Positions 18,349-27,844 are shown, counted from the first letter of the stretch. The stretch: DNA of 32,679 bases from an uncultured Bacillota bacterium (GCA_947246355.1 CAMXQX010000006.1:1-32679), one strand, 5' to 3'. Made by a program: numbers and translations. Notes: generated by a model not told the origin, from the letters alone.

Positions 18349-18385
18349 GGATAAAAAATTCACATTTTTTGTGAATCTTTTATCC
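18349..18385 (-). terminator. Hairpin terminator between the two Tim44-like genes
   Basis: GGATAAAAGATTCACA-AAAAA-TGTGAATTTTTTATCC (minus strand); long near-perfect stem containing the upstream stop codon. Confidence 0.7.
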
Positions 18386-18916
18386 TACAGTTTTCAAGGA
18401 AACGAGTACCCAATCCTTTTCTTCTAAATTGTATGTTGTACCACAATAAGCACAAAGTCCACTCGCATTTACATCGATAGAAGCCCCACACCCTGGACAT
18501 TTTCTAACGCTCCCTTGTTTTGTAAAATTGATTTTTTTTCTGAAAACAAGATAGTTTTCTTTTTCTACTCTATCTGTATTCACTCCACTAATAACGTTTC
18601 CATCTTCATTCATTAAATAATCCATATATCTAGATGTAATGTTGACTTCTATCTCCATAAAATTTTCTTTTATCTCTTGTCTTAAAATCGTTGTTTGTTT
18701 GACATTAATCTCATCATACATTTGTATCACATTTCTTTGATGTAAGGAATCCACTTTAGAGATAACCTCATGATAGACTTCATCACTCACAAAATGTCTT
18801 ATTTTCTTAGGTTCCTTCATCATGATTGCTAAATGGACTTGAATAAATACATTATCAACAAAGGATTTAAATTTACTCTCTGTAAATTCACTATCGTATT
18901 TTAAAATTTCGTTCAT
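18380..18916 (-). CDS. Soluble Tim44-like domain protein with zinc ribbon (paralogue of 17433-18290)
   Basis: 178 aa, no signal or TM; shares MDYLMNEDGNVISG..., KCPGCGASIDVNASGLCAYC and DWVLVS with the downstream protein. Confidence 0.75.
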   Translation of the reverse strand: MNEILKYDSEFTESKFKSFVDNVFIQVHLAIMMKEPKKIRHFVSDEVYHEVISKVDSLHQRNVIQMYDEINVKQTTILRQEIKENFMEIEVNITSRYMDYLMNEDGNVISGVNTDRVEKENYLVFRKKINFTKQGSVRKCPGCGASIDVNASGLCAYCGTTYNLEEKDWVLVSLKTVG

Positions 18917-18919
18917 AAA

Positions 18920-20128
18920 TTAACCAATTTTTGCTCCACAGTTGCTACAGAAATTCCCTGTTGCTTTCGTTCCACAATTGCTACAAAATTTTGCAGCCAC
19001 TGTATTTTCTTCACTTGTAATTTCTTCTTTTGCTTCTTCCTTTGCAACTGGCACTTCTGTTGGTGCTTCCACTGGCTCTTTTGCACCAAAGATTGTACCT
19101 GGTTCTGGCATCGCCGTCTCTTGCTTTTCTACGGTGGTTGCATTTTGATTTACTTGCCCCATAAAACTAGAAGCAGCTCCTGCAGCCATATTCATACCAG
19201 CAAAACCCATCATTGCTCCATTATCATTGCTAGCGGCGTTTTCCATAGCAGATGCAGCTGACTGTGCCATAAGTCCTGCTTGTAAATTAGGGTTAGAAAA
19301 GATAGTTGCATCATCAATGCGGCTTACTCTCTTCATGGATTCATCCGTTAGGTTAATATCCCCAATCGCAACATCGGTAATTTCTAAACCATATTGTCCT
19401 CTCCATGAATCATCCAAACAACGATTCATTTCATCAGAAATATCACTTCCATAAAGTCCCATATCTCCAAAAGATACTTTTGCTTTACGCATCACAACAG
19501 AAATGGCTTGTGTAATTTGTTCTACAAACTTTGTCTTTAATTGGCTTCCAATCACCTCTTCATAAGTGACAGTATCTTTTGGATTACTTCCTATCACACT
19601 AGAAATTAAAAGCGCTGGATTCACAACCTGAAATGCATATTCTCCAAAAAAGGTCACTTCTAGCATTCCATATTTTTCATCGGTAATTTTCTTTGGTTGT
19701 GGACTTCCAAATTTATTTCCTGTAATAACCTTAGTATTCACATAATATACTCTTTGATCATGGGCTTCTTGTCCACCATAGGTGATACGTCTTCCCATTG
19801 TTTTAATGGTTTCTTTAATTCCTTTGAAAAAACCACCTTCAAAAACGGTTGGTTCTGTACTACTATCATAAGTATAAGAACCACTTTCAGCTGTAAACTC
19901 TGTAATCGCTCCATTATCAACGATAAGCATACACATTCCTTCTGGTACAACAATCGTACTTCCATTTGTAATTATGCCCTCACTTGGATGTTTATTTCCT
20001 TTCCCATGACGTACGTCTCCTCTTTGAATTAAAACATTATTTGCCACTTCTGGACAAACGACGAACTCTTTAAATTGATCTCCAAGTCCAGACGAAACTG
20101 AACTTGTAATTGCTTTAATTAAGCCCAT
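18920..20128 (-). CDS. SPFH-domain / virion core protein-like (YdjI-like) with C-terminal double zinc ribbon
   Basis: 402 aa; ...EFVVCPEVANNVLIQRG, GSTIVVPEGMCMLIVDNGAI, FEGGFFKGIKETIKTMGRRITYGGQ, C-terminal FCSNCGTKATGNFCSNCGAKIG. Confidence 0.88.
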   Translation of the reverse strand: MGLIKAITSSVSSGLGDQFKEFVVCPEVANNVLIQRGDVRHGKGNKHPSEGIITNGSTIVVPEGMCMLIVDNGAITEFTAESGSYTYDSSTEPTVFEGGFFKGIKETIKTMGRRITYGGQEAHDQRVYYVNTKVITGNKFGSPQPKKITDEKYGMLEVTFFGEYAFQVVNPALLISSVIGSNPKDTVTYEEVIGSQLKTKFVEQITQAISVVMRKAKVSFGDMGLYGSDISDEMNRCLDDSWRGQYGLEITDVAIGDINLTDESMKRVSRIDDATIFSNPNLQAGLMAQSAASAMENAASNDNGAMMGFAGMNMAAGAASSFMGQVNQNATTVEKQETAMPEPGTIFGAKEPVEAPTEVPVAKEEAKEEITSEENTVAAKFCSNCGTKATGNFCSNCGAKIG

Positions 20129-20306
20129 AATTCACTCTCCATTCTATACTCATTATAACATGTTTTTTGTAAATTGAAAACAAGGTTCCCTTTTCTTAAC
20201 ATAGTCTTCACAGAAATTAATCTTTCCATTCTATTTGTCATTTTTAAGGACCAAAATTGATATCTTATTTCCAATGGATAGAGATGAGCATATTATTTCT
20301 AAAATA

Positions 20307-21434
20307 TTAGCTACTATATTCACTTGTAATTCCAAAATACGTTTCTAATGTCAGCCAATCTCCATTATTATAAAGTTTTGAAGCAAGTTCTTCCCCCACA
20401 TAGCGATAATGCCAAGATTCATAAATATACCCAGTTTCGTTTGTTTTCCCTTTTGGATATCTTAAAATAAAACCATACTTATAACAATTTTGATGCAGCC
20501 ACTTCGCTTCTTTGGTATTATCGAAAGCAGAACTAATCGTATTCACATCAAAAGCTAAACCCGTTTGGTGTTCCGAGTGTCCAGGACGCGCTGAATAGGT
20601 GTCTGCTTCTTTTTTACCATCACGTGCTACATAATTATTGTAAAGTGTATTTTGTTTATTGTAAGATCGAAATCCACTCGAAATATAGATATTTAGTCCT
20701 TCCTTTTTGGCTGCATCACGCATTTTATTGAATGCATTTACTGTTGCATCTGTAAGTCCATTCCCATAATTAGAAGGTAGTGAATATGTTTTATTCGCAA
20801 TTAATAATCCATCAATATATGTTACTCCATTTTTAATTTCTCCCTTGAATCCTTTTGAAGTGGTAAATGTCTTATTCTCTGTTTGTGATGGAACCTTCGG
20901 TTTAGAAGTCGTATTCTTCTTTTCTTTTACAATTAGCTTTGCTTCTTCCCTTGCTTCATTTCCACTTGCATCTTTGGCAACATAATAAATGGTATATTCC
21001 CCTACTTTATTGAAATCATATTCTCCCTCTACAACCACTTGTATCTCTTCTTTGGAATTATCACTTGCCTTAACATCTTTTAATAAATCTATTTTTACAC
21101 CTATTTCTGTTGTCCATTCCTTTTTATAAGTTAGTGTTGGTTTTTCTGTATCTTCAACGGTAATTTCGAATTCATAAGTCTTTTTCCTTTTCCACCTATC
21201 TTGAACCACTACGGTTAACTTACCCTCTCCTAGTTTATCGGTTACTATCTTCTCACTTTTTAAAAGCTTTCCGTTTTGCACAGAAATAATTTCTTTGGTT
21301 TCTATTTCCTCGTACAAAGAAAAAGTATTCTTTTTTAAAACAACCTTGGGACTCTGTAAGAGGGAAAATCCAATACAACTTCCCATAAGCAAAAAAATAA
21401 TCACAATAACTATAATAAGTATTCTTTTTCTCAT
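20307..21434 (-). CDS. VanY-type D-alanyl-D-alanine carboxypeptidase with N-terminal Ig-like (DUF5011-like) domain
   Basis: 375 aa; SGFRSYNKQNTLYNNYV, SARPGHSEHQTGLAFDV, ESWHYRYVG; N-terminal VGEYTIYYVAKDASGNE. Confidence 0.9.
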   Translation of the reverse strand: MRKRILIIVIVIIFLLMGSCIGFSLLQSPKVVLKKNTFSLYEEIETKEIISVQNGKLLKSEKIVTDKLGEGKLTVVVQDRWKRKKTYEFEITVEDTEKPTLTYKKEWTTEIGVKIDLLKDVKASDNSKEEIQVVVEGEYDFNKVGEYTIYYVAKDASGNEAREEAKLIVKEKKNTTSKPKVPSQTENKTFTTSKGFKGEIKNGVTYIDGLLIANKTYSLPSNYGNGLTDATVNAFNKMRDAAKKEGLNIYISSGFRSYNKQNTLYNNYVARDGKKEADTYSARPGHSEHQTGLAFDVNTISSAFDNTKEAKWLHQNCYKYGFILRYPKGKTNETGYIYESWHYRYVGEELASKLYNNGDWLTLETYFGITSEYSS

Positions 21435-21500
21435 AACATCACCCTTTTTATTATTATAGCACTATTTTTTCTTTTTGTATTATCTCTATTCTTTTCCAAT

Positions 21501-22316
21501 TCACTTTTCAAAATCAGAAGGAATCCCCTTTTCAAAATGCAACTCCACTCCTGTTACTGGATGTTTTAGAGTAAGGGAACTAGCGTACAAATACAAATGT
21601 TTATAATTATCCTTTATTCCATATTTTTTATCTCCTAAAATAGGGTGTCCTATCTCTTTAAAAGAAACGCGAATTTGATGCTTTCTTCCTGTTTCAATTG
21701 TAATAGTAACAAATGAAATATTGTTTTTAAACTTTTGACACGAGTACTTTGTAATTGCTTCTTTCGTAGAAGCATTTTTTCTACTCACGAAAACAAATCC
21801 AGCTTCGTTTTCCTTTAAATAAAATTTTAGTGTATCTTCTTTTTTTACTTTTCCATGAACTAAAGCCTTATACTCTCTTTTTGTTTTGGCCCAATTTTTT
21901 TGTAAAATTTCTTTTACTTTTTCACTTTTCGCAAAAAGGAGTAAACCCGCTGTATCATAGTCCAATCGATGAACAATATAAATTTTATTTTGCTTCCCTT
22001 TTTGCTTTACGTAAGAAGAAACCTTAAAATAAAGGGTATTTTCTCTTGTTTTGGCATCAGCAATCGTAAGCATTTGATAAGGCTTATCCACAACAAGTAT
22101 ATATTCATCTTCATAAAGAAGGGGTATTTCTTTATCAATTCGTTTGATAATGTCTACCTTATCTTTTTCTTTTAGACAAAAATCATAAGCAGTTCGTACT
22201 TTCTTGTTTACTAAAATTTCTTTATTTTTTAGGTGTTGTTTACTTTGTTTTTTAGAGAATCCTTTTTTCTCTAAAAAAGAGAAAAGACTACACTCTTTTT
22301 CTACATTGTATTCCAT
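21501..22316 (-). CDS. RluA-family pseudouridine synthase with S4 domain
   Basis: 271 aa; VHRLDYDTAGLLLFAKS, GRKHQIRVSFKEIGHPILGDKKYG. Confidence 0.92.
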   Translation of the reverse strand: MEYNVEKECSLFSFLEKKGFSKKQSKQHLKNKEILVNKKVRTAYDFCLKEKDKVDIIKRIDKEIPLLYEDEYILVVDKPYQMLTIADAKTRENTLYFKVSSYVKQKGKQNKIYIVHRLDYDTAGLLLFAKSEKVKEILQKNWAKTKREYKALVHGKVKKEDTLKFYLKENEAGFVFVSRKNASTKEAITKYSCQKFKNNISFVTITIETGRKHQIRVSFKEIGHPILGDKKYGIKDNYKHLYLYASSLTLKHPVTGVELHFEKGIPSDFEK

Positions 22317-22921
22317 TATTCTACCCCTTTTTGAAAGAATTGTTTTATTTTCTTTAAATGGAAAAAAAGGAGTAAATAAAGAATACCAAGTAAGAAGCCC
22401 AAAAGAACATCGCTCGCATAATGTACCCCTAAATACACTCTACTCATACCAATAAGGGAAATATAAAGGGTTGCTAAAACAATAAGAATAATTTTAGAAT
22501 GTCTATTTTTTAATCTTCCACAAAATAGAAAACATAAAAAGCCTACAAAAACGATACTCACCATCGCATGACTCGATGGCATACTATATCCTGGTTCAAA
22601 AGTAAGAGCAATACCTATAGGTCGCTCTCTTTGAAAAATAAGTTTGAAAACGTTACTAATAATAAAAGGAAAAGCAAGATGAAAACTTACAAAGAAAGAG
22701 ATGATTTTTCTAGGATGAAAAATCCAAAAGAGAATACAAATCATAACAAATAAAAGCGTAATACTAGAAATACTTAAAAAGAAATTTGTCATAAAGTCAC
22801 TTTGAAGAGAAATGATTACATTATAAATAGTCGTATCAAAATAAGCCGTGTGATGATTTAAAATGAGAAAGATAAGAAGACATGATAAAATGGTACATGC
22901 CCCAAATAAAATTTTCTTCAT
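22316..22921 (-). CDS. PAP2-family phosphatase
   Basis: 201 aa; KLIFQRERP, PSSHAM, SRVYLGVHYASD motifs; TAATG overlap with the downstream gene. Confidence 0.92.
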   Translation of the reverse strand: MKKILFGACTILSCLLIFLILNHHTAYFDTTIYNVIISLQSDFMTNFFLSISSITLLFVMICILFWIFHPRKIISFFVSFHLAFPFIISNVFKLIFQRERPIGIALTFEPGYSMPSSHAMVSIVFVGFLCFLFCGRLKNRHSKIILIVLATLYISLIGMSRVYLGVHYASDVLLGFLLGILYLLLFFHLKKIKQFFQKGVE

Positions 22922-22945
22922 CTTTTCTCCCTTCTAGCAAAAAAC

Positions 22946-22962
22946 TTGGAGAAATTCTCCAA
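22946..22962 (-). terminator. Terminator for the XRE-ABC operon
   Basis: TTGGAGAA-T-TTCTCCAA hairpin followed on the minus strand by a T tract. Confidence 0.75.
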
Positions 22963-22967
22963 AATTT

Positions 22968-24290
22968 TTACGATTTTTGTTTTAGTGCTTTAAACATTTT
23001 CTTCCATAAACCTTCTGAAGAATAGTTTAAAATACCTACTTTATAAATTTTAAGTCCAAAATGAATTAATAAATAATCAAATAAAATGGCAATTCCAATC
23101 GATAGTAGTACATCTAAAATACCAATTTGTCCAACCACAAATAAGGATGGAGATAAAATAGCTGAAATCAATGGTACGTAAGATAGAATACGAATAAATA
23201 AAGCTCCTTTAAAGGTGGAAGCCATAATCGCTAAATAGTAGCCAACCAGTAAAATAATCATAATAGGGGTTTGCAATTGTTGAAAATCTTCTGTATTGGT
23301 GGTAATGGAAGCAAGAACACCGGCTAAAAGCGAATAAGCGACAAAAGTAATAATCATCAAAAGAAGAGATAAAGGTATTACATAAGTAAGTTGAGAAGCA
23401 AGGCTACTTTCAAAGACTTTTGAAACCGTTCCTCCGATCATAGTATCGAGGCCTGTAAATAAATGGTTCGATGAAAGTACGTTTTTAACAACCAAACCAA
23501 GTAAGAAGTAAACAATGAGAAGTCCTCCTTGCAATAGAACAAAGATATTTCCCGATAAAATTTTGGATGCAAAGTGGGTTTTGGCACTGACATTGGAAAT
23601 AATGATTTCCATACCCCTTGTTGTTTTCTCATCGTTGACTTCGGCTCCTATCATTTGGACTAAAAAGATGGTTAACATAAAAAATGGTAAAATAATCATT
23701 GGAAATACTGTTTTCATCACCATTTCCATATTTTCATCTTCGGTTTTCTTTGTTTCATCTAAAATTTCTCTTGTAATAGAAACAGGACCGACGATTTTTT
23801 CTACATCTTCCATCGAAACATCCACTTTCGAAGTCGCAATGATGGTTTTGGTATTATTGACTGCTGTAGATAAAAGTTGGTAATCAATGGTATCAATAAA
23901 GCCATCACTCATTAAAGTGACATCTAAAATTTTATTCTCATCATTTCTAATGATAAAAGCATACTTTTTACTTTCTCCTTCTATAAACTCTTTGATTTCT
24001 CCTTGTTCTGTATAAGGAAGAACTTCATAATTTTTACTATCTTCCCCATAATAACCTTTATCGACAGTATAAATTTGTTCTTTTAAAATGTCGTAAGCCT
24101 CACCAGTTTCATCCATTACATAGATTTTTAAAGGTTCATCAAAGTCTCCACCAAAGAACTTGATAATGGAGTTGATATTAAATATGCCAACAATACCAAG
24201 GCAAAGTAAAATATTGGCGAGAACAAACCATTTGGTTTTTATTTTTCTCTTTAAGCTAACACTGGTTAGAAAAAACAATTTATTTCTCAT
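22968..24290 (-). CDS. ABC-2 type exporter permease (NatB-like)
   Basis: About 440 aa from MRNKLFFLTSVSLKRKIKTKWF; large extracytoplasmic loop and MIGAEVNDEKTTRGMEIIISNVSAKTHFASKILSG. Confidence 0.88.
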   Translation of the reverse strand: MRNKLFFLTSVSLKRKIKTKWFVLANILLCLGIVGIFNINSIIKFFGGDFDEPLKIYVMDETGEAYDILKEQIYTVDKGYYGEDSKNYEVLPYTEQGEIKEFIEGESKKYAFIIRNDENKILDVTLMSDGFIDTIDYQLLSTAVNNTKTIIATSKVDVSMEDVEKIVGPVSITREILDETKKTEDENMEMVMKTVFPMIILPFFMLTIFLVQMIGAEVNDEKTTRGMEIIISNVSAKTHFASKILSGNIFVLLQGGLLIVYFLLGLVVKNVLSSNHLFTGLDTMIGGTVSKVFESSLASQLTYVIPLSLLLMIITFVAYSLLAGVLASITTNTEDFQQLQTPIMIILLVGYYLAIMASTFKGALFIRILSYVPLISAILSPSLFVVGQIGILDVLLSIGIAILFDYLLIHFGLKIYKVGILNYSSEGLWKKMFKALKQKS

Positions 24291-25173
24291 ACGCTTCACC
24301 TACTTTTTCAATAAATATTTCATTTAAACTGGCTTCTTCAACCACAAATTTTGTAATGTTCGCATCTCTTAATTTTTTAAATACTTCTGGAACTACATCC
24401 CCATTTTCAATTTTTACAATATAGTCTTGTCCCTGTGTAACATTGATGACTCCTTTTACTTTTTTTATTTCATCTAAAGAGAAATCTCCTTGGATTAAAA
24501 TATTCTTCTTTTGATACTCCTCTTTGATATCTTTTAAATCTCCAGCGAGTACACTTTTTCCATGAAGAAGAACAACGATTTTTTTACAAAAGAGTTCTAC
24601 GTGTTCCATACGATGAGAAGAAAATATAATCATACTCCCTTTTTTGGATAAATCTAAAATTTCTTTTTTAAAAAGTTCGATGTTAAAAGGATCCAGTCCT
24701 GAGAAAGGTTCATCCAAAATAAGGAGTTTTGGTTCATTTAAAATAGCCGTAATAAATTGTATTTTTTGTTGATTTCCTTTGGATAATTCTTTTATTTTCT
24801 TATGTTTATATTCCGTAATGGAAAATTTTTCCAGTAAAGTATCAAGTCTTTCTTCAATTTGTTTTTTACTCATTCCTTTTAGCGTTCCATAAAAAACACA
24901 TTGGTCATAGACCGTCAATTTGGTAAGTAAACTTCTCTCTTCCGTTAAAAAGCCTATTTTATCAGTCACACTATAATCGATTTTTTTATTATCTAGTGTA
25001 ATTTTTCCTTCTGTTGGTTCAAGTAGTCCCATAATCATACGAAATGTAGTCGTCTTTCCAGCACCATTCACACCAAGTAATCCAAAAATCTCTCCTTCTT
25101 TTACAGTAAATGACAAATCATCCACTGCTTTAAATTCTCCATAATATTTTGTTACATGTTCTACTTTAAGCAT
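24280..25173 (-). CDS. ABC transporter ATP-binding protein (NatA-like)
   Basis: 297 aa; GVNGAGKTTTFRMIMGL, LSKGNQQKIQFITAILNEPKLLILDEPFSGLDP. Confidence 0.93.
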   Translation of the reverse strand: MLKVEHVTKYYGEFKAVDDLSFTVKEGEIFGLLGVNGAGKTTTFRMIMGLLEPTEGKITLDNKKIDYSVTDKIGFLTEERSLLTKLTVYDQCVFYGTLKGMSKKQIEERLDTLLEKFSITEYKHKKIKELSKGNQQKIQFITAILNEPKLLILDEPFSGLDPFNIELFKKEILDLSKKGSMIIFSSHRMEHVELFCKKIVVLLHGKSVLAGDLKDIKEEYQKKNILIQGDFSLDEIKKVKGVINVTQGQDYIVKIENGDVVPEVFKKLRDANITKFVVEEASLNEIFIEKVGEAYEK

Positions 25174-25183
25174 AATTTCCTCC

Positions 25184-25603
25184 TTAATGTTTTATTTTAA
25201 TCACTGTATAAAAAATAAGATAAATCATTAACTGTATTCCCACAAGTAAACCTAGTACTTCCGAATAAGTCATTTGATTTAAGAAAGCACAAACAATACT
25301 GACTAATCCTTCTAAAAAAATACTGCATCTAAATGTACAAGCCATGGCCATATGATAAAGATACTGATACCTTTCATCCTGTGCTTTGGTCTCTATATTG
25401 TATTTTACTTTCTTATTCTTATAAGAGATGCCTATAAGTACAAAAAAGTAAATGGCAACGGATACAATTCCTACCACAAATCCTAGAATGTACTCGTGAA
25501 CCTCCTTACTTTGCGGGCAACAAAAGTTATACACAAGTAATGCTATTCCTATAATAAGACAAAGGCTCGCATCCACTAGTTTATATTTCATTTGCTTTGT
25601 CAC
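25184..25603 (-). CDS. Small multi-TM membrane protein of unknown function
   Basis: 139 aa with about four TM segments, between XRE and ABC genes. Confidence 0.7.
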   Translation of the reverse strand: MTKQMKYKLVDASLCLIIGIALLVYNFCCPQSKEVHEYILGFVVGIVSVAIYFFVLIGISYKNKKVKYNIETKAQDERYQYLYHMAMACTFRCSIFLEGLVSIVCAFLNQMTYSEVLGLLVGIQLMIYLIFYTVIKIKH

Positions 25604-25802
25604 TTTGCTCCTCCTTGTAAATAAAGATTTCCTCTATTGTTCTTTTAAAATGCGTAGCAATTTTAAAAGCCAATATAATCGAAGGATTATATTTCCCTTT
25701 TTCAATCGAAATAATCGTTTGCCTTGATACGCCTAGCGCATAAGCCAGTTCCTCTTGGGTTTCACCTAATTCTTTTCTATATTGTTCTACTTTGTTTTCC
25801 AA
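25581..25802 (-). CDS. XRE-family HTH regulator
   Basis: 73 aa from a TTG start (TTGGAAAACAAAGTAG) preceded by AAAGGAGGG; ETQEELAYALGVSRQTIISIEKGKYNPSI. The ORF-track start (25913) is upstream of the promoter. Confidence 0.85.
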   Translation of the reverse strand: MENKVEQYRKELGETQEELAYALGVSRQTIISIEKGKYNPSIILAFKIATHFKRTIEEIFIYKEEQSDKANEI

Positions 25803-25816
25803 AGAATCCCTCCTTT

Positions 25817-25832
25817 GTAAAGTTAACTTTAC
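25817..25832. promoter_or_regulatory. Perfect 16-bp palindrome, candidate operator
   Basis: GTAAAGTTAACTTTAC between the -10 box and RBS of the XRE operon. Confidence 0.6.
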
Positions 25833-25836
25833 CACC

Positions 25837-25865
25837 ATTATAAAACAAGAAATATCAACTGTCAA
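25837..25865 (-). promoter_or_regulatory. Consensus sigma-A promoter of the XRE-ABC operon
   Basis: Minus strand TTGACA - 17 nt - TATAAT. Confidence 0.8.
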
Positions 25866-26143
25866 GTTTATTTTACATAAATAAGCTTTTTCACGGTTTT
25901 CTTTTTTTACCAAAAAAAGTATAGTATTTTTTAGTAACTTTTTATAAGTTTTTAAATGTCGTTAAACCTTTATTTATAAGTATTTATAACTTTTTTATTT
26001 TTGAAAGATATTTACATATATTATTATAATTTCTCATGTTTTCACTTTCAAAAGTAGTAAATTAATAGTAAAAAACATCAAAAATTTTATATTTTTGTTT
26101 TAAAATAAAGTTTTTTATTAAACAATAAATCTTTTTGAATATA

Positions 26144-26183
26144 AAAAAGCAAAATAATTTTAAGGTTTCTTATTTTGCTTTTT
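26144..26183 (-). terminator. Terminator after ftsX
   Basis: AAAAAGCAAAATAA ... TTATTTTGCTTTTT perfect 14-bp stem. Confidence 0.75.
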
Positions 26184-26253
26184 ATTTGATTACTATTACA
26201 AAAAAAGGACGCTCATTTCCTCTTTTTTAATTCCAAACTATAAAAATAAAATT

Positions 26254-27153
26254 TTAAGATTTTAAATATTTTTTTACGGCTCGTAAGCTTCCAAACATAC
26301 CAACAACAATTCCAATTAAAATTAAAACCCCTGAAACTTGAAAAATAAAAGGTTGTGGTATAATCAAAGTAATTAAATCAGAAAATAGTTTTCCATCGAA
26401 ACGATTATACATGGCTGTATAACCATAGGTTGTTAATAAAATAGGAAGGATAGCTCCTAGTAACCCTAAAACAAGGCCCTCAATAACAAAAGGAATTTTA
26501 ATATTGATATTTGAAGCACCTACAAGCCGCATAATTTCAATTTCCCTTCTTCTTGAAAAAATCGTGATCTTAATGGTATTAGCAATTAAGAAGGCAGTTA
26601 CAACAATCAGTGCAATGACAACAATATAGCTTCCTTTTCTTACTAGATCAAAAATAGATACCAACTGTTCTATCATTCCCTCTCCATACTTAACAGTTCC
26701 AACTCCTTTTAATTCTTGGATTTTACTAGCCGTTTCCCCAATAAAATCCACATCCTTCACTTTTAAAAGATACGTGTCTTGTAAAGGATTTTCTTCTTCA
26801 CTCCACCCACTCATAATATTTCGATACGTTTCTGATTCATTCATCATCTTCTCTTGTATTTCGCTTTTTGATTCATAAGCAATGGTGTCTACATTGTCTA
26901 TTTTTTGCATTTCTTGCCTAAGTGTCTCTTTTTCTTCTTCTGTGATTTTTTTATCCAAAAAAGCAACAATTGTAGCATTTTTTTCCACTTTATCTGTAAA
27001 ATTATTTACATTAAATGTTAGCAGTAATGACAAGGATACAACAATTAATGTAATTGTAATACAAGTAATCGAAGCAAGAGACAAAGAAAAATTTCGAAAT
27101 ACACTTTTAAAGGCATCTCTTATATTTCTACTAAGAATTCTTACTGCTCTCAT
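26254..27153 (-). CDS. ftsX: Cell division protein FtsX
   Basis: About 299 aa from MRAVRILSRNIRDAFKSVFRN; NNFTDKVEKNATIVAFLDK, RRREIEIMRLVGASN. Directly after ftsE. Confidence 0.93.
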   Translation of the reverse strand: MRAVRILSRNIRDAFKSVFRNFSLSLASITCITITLIVVSLSLLLTFNVNNFTDKVEKNATIVAFLDKKITEEEKETLRQEMQKIDNVDTIAYESKSEIQEKMMNESETYRNIMSGWSEEENPLQDTYLLKVKDVDFIGETASKIQELKGVGTVKYGEGMIEQLVSIFDLVRKGSYIVVIALIVVTAFLIANTIKITIFSRRREIEIMRLVGASNINIKIPFVIEGLVLGLLGAILPILLTTYGYTAMYNRFDGKLFSDLITLIIPQPFIFQVSGVLILIGIVVGMFGSLRAVKKYLKS

Positions 27154-27844
27154 TGTTATATGTTCCTTTCGCATAATCTTTTAAAATTCTTCCATTATCT
27201 AATTGAATGGTTCTATTTTTGACTCTATTTACAATATCAATATCATGAGTAACCATAATGATAGTCGTTCCCAGCTTATTAATCTCTTCTAAAACTTCCA
27301 TAATCTCATCACTGGTTTTTGGGTCTAGATTTCCTGTTGGTTCGTCACAAATTAATATTTTAGGACCATTAACAATACTTCTAGCAATCGCGACCCTTTG
27401 CTGCTCCCCTCCCGATAATTCATGAGGATAGTTTTTCGTTCTGCCTTTTAACCCAACTAAATCTAAAACCTTAAGAACTTTCGTATGAATTTCGTCTTTA
27501 GGAAGGCCCAATACTTCTAGTGTGAAAGCTACATTTTCATAAACATTGAGCCTACTTAGTAACTTGTAATCTTGAAATACAACTCCTATTCTTCTTCTCA
27601 GTTTATATACCTTATTGTTCCTTAATTTGCTCACATCTAAACCACCAATAAAAATTTTACCTGCTGTTGGACGTTCCTTGCGATAAAGCATATTTATAAG
27701 TGTCGATTTCCCACAGCCTGTTGGACCAATAACAAAAACAAACTCACCCTTATCAATCGATAAATCCATATTATGGATGGCTACAACTCCTGTCTTAAAT
27801 TGTTTTCTAACTCCAATACATTCAATTAAGGCCATAAACGTCAT
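27131..27844 (-). CDS. ftsE: Cell division ATP-binding protein FtsE
   Basis: 237 aa; GPTGCGKSTLINMLYR, LSGGEQQRVAIARSIVNGPKILICDEPTGNLDP. Start may be the internal Met at 27835. Confidence 0.93.
   Translation of the reverse strand: MTFMALIECIGVRKQFKTGVVAIHNMDLSIDKGEFVFVIGPTGCGKSTLINMLYRKERPTAGKIFIGGLDVSKLRNNKVYKLRRRIGVVFQDYKLLSRLNVYENVAFTLEVLGLPKDEIHTKVLKVLDLVGLKGRTKNYPHELSGGEQQRVAIARSIVNGPKILICDEPTGNLDPKTSDEIMEVLEEINKLGTTIIMVTHDIDIVNRVKNRTIQLDNGRILKDYAKGTYNNESSKNS

Noticed and set aside
23515-23883. 122-aa plus-strand ORF
   Set aside because: Antisense to the ABC permease gene; composition looks like a shadow ORF.
25581-25913. 110-aa start for the XRE regulator as in the ORF track
   Set aside because: Its first 37 codons cover a perfect sigma-A promoter and palindrome; a TTG start at 25802 with a strong RBS fits better.
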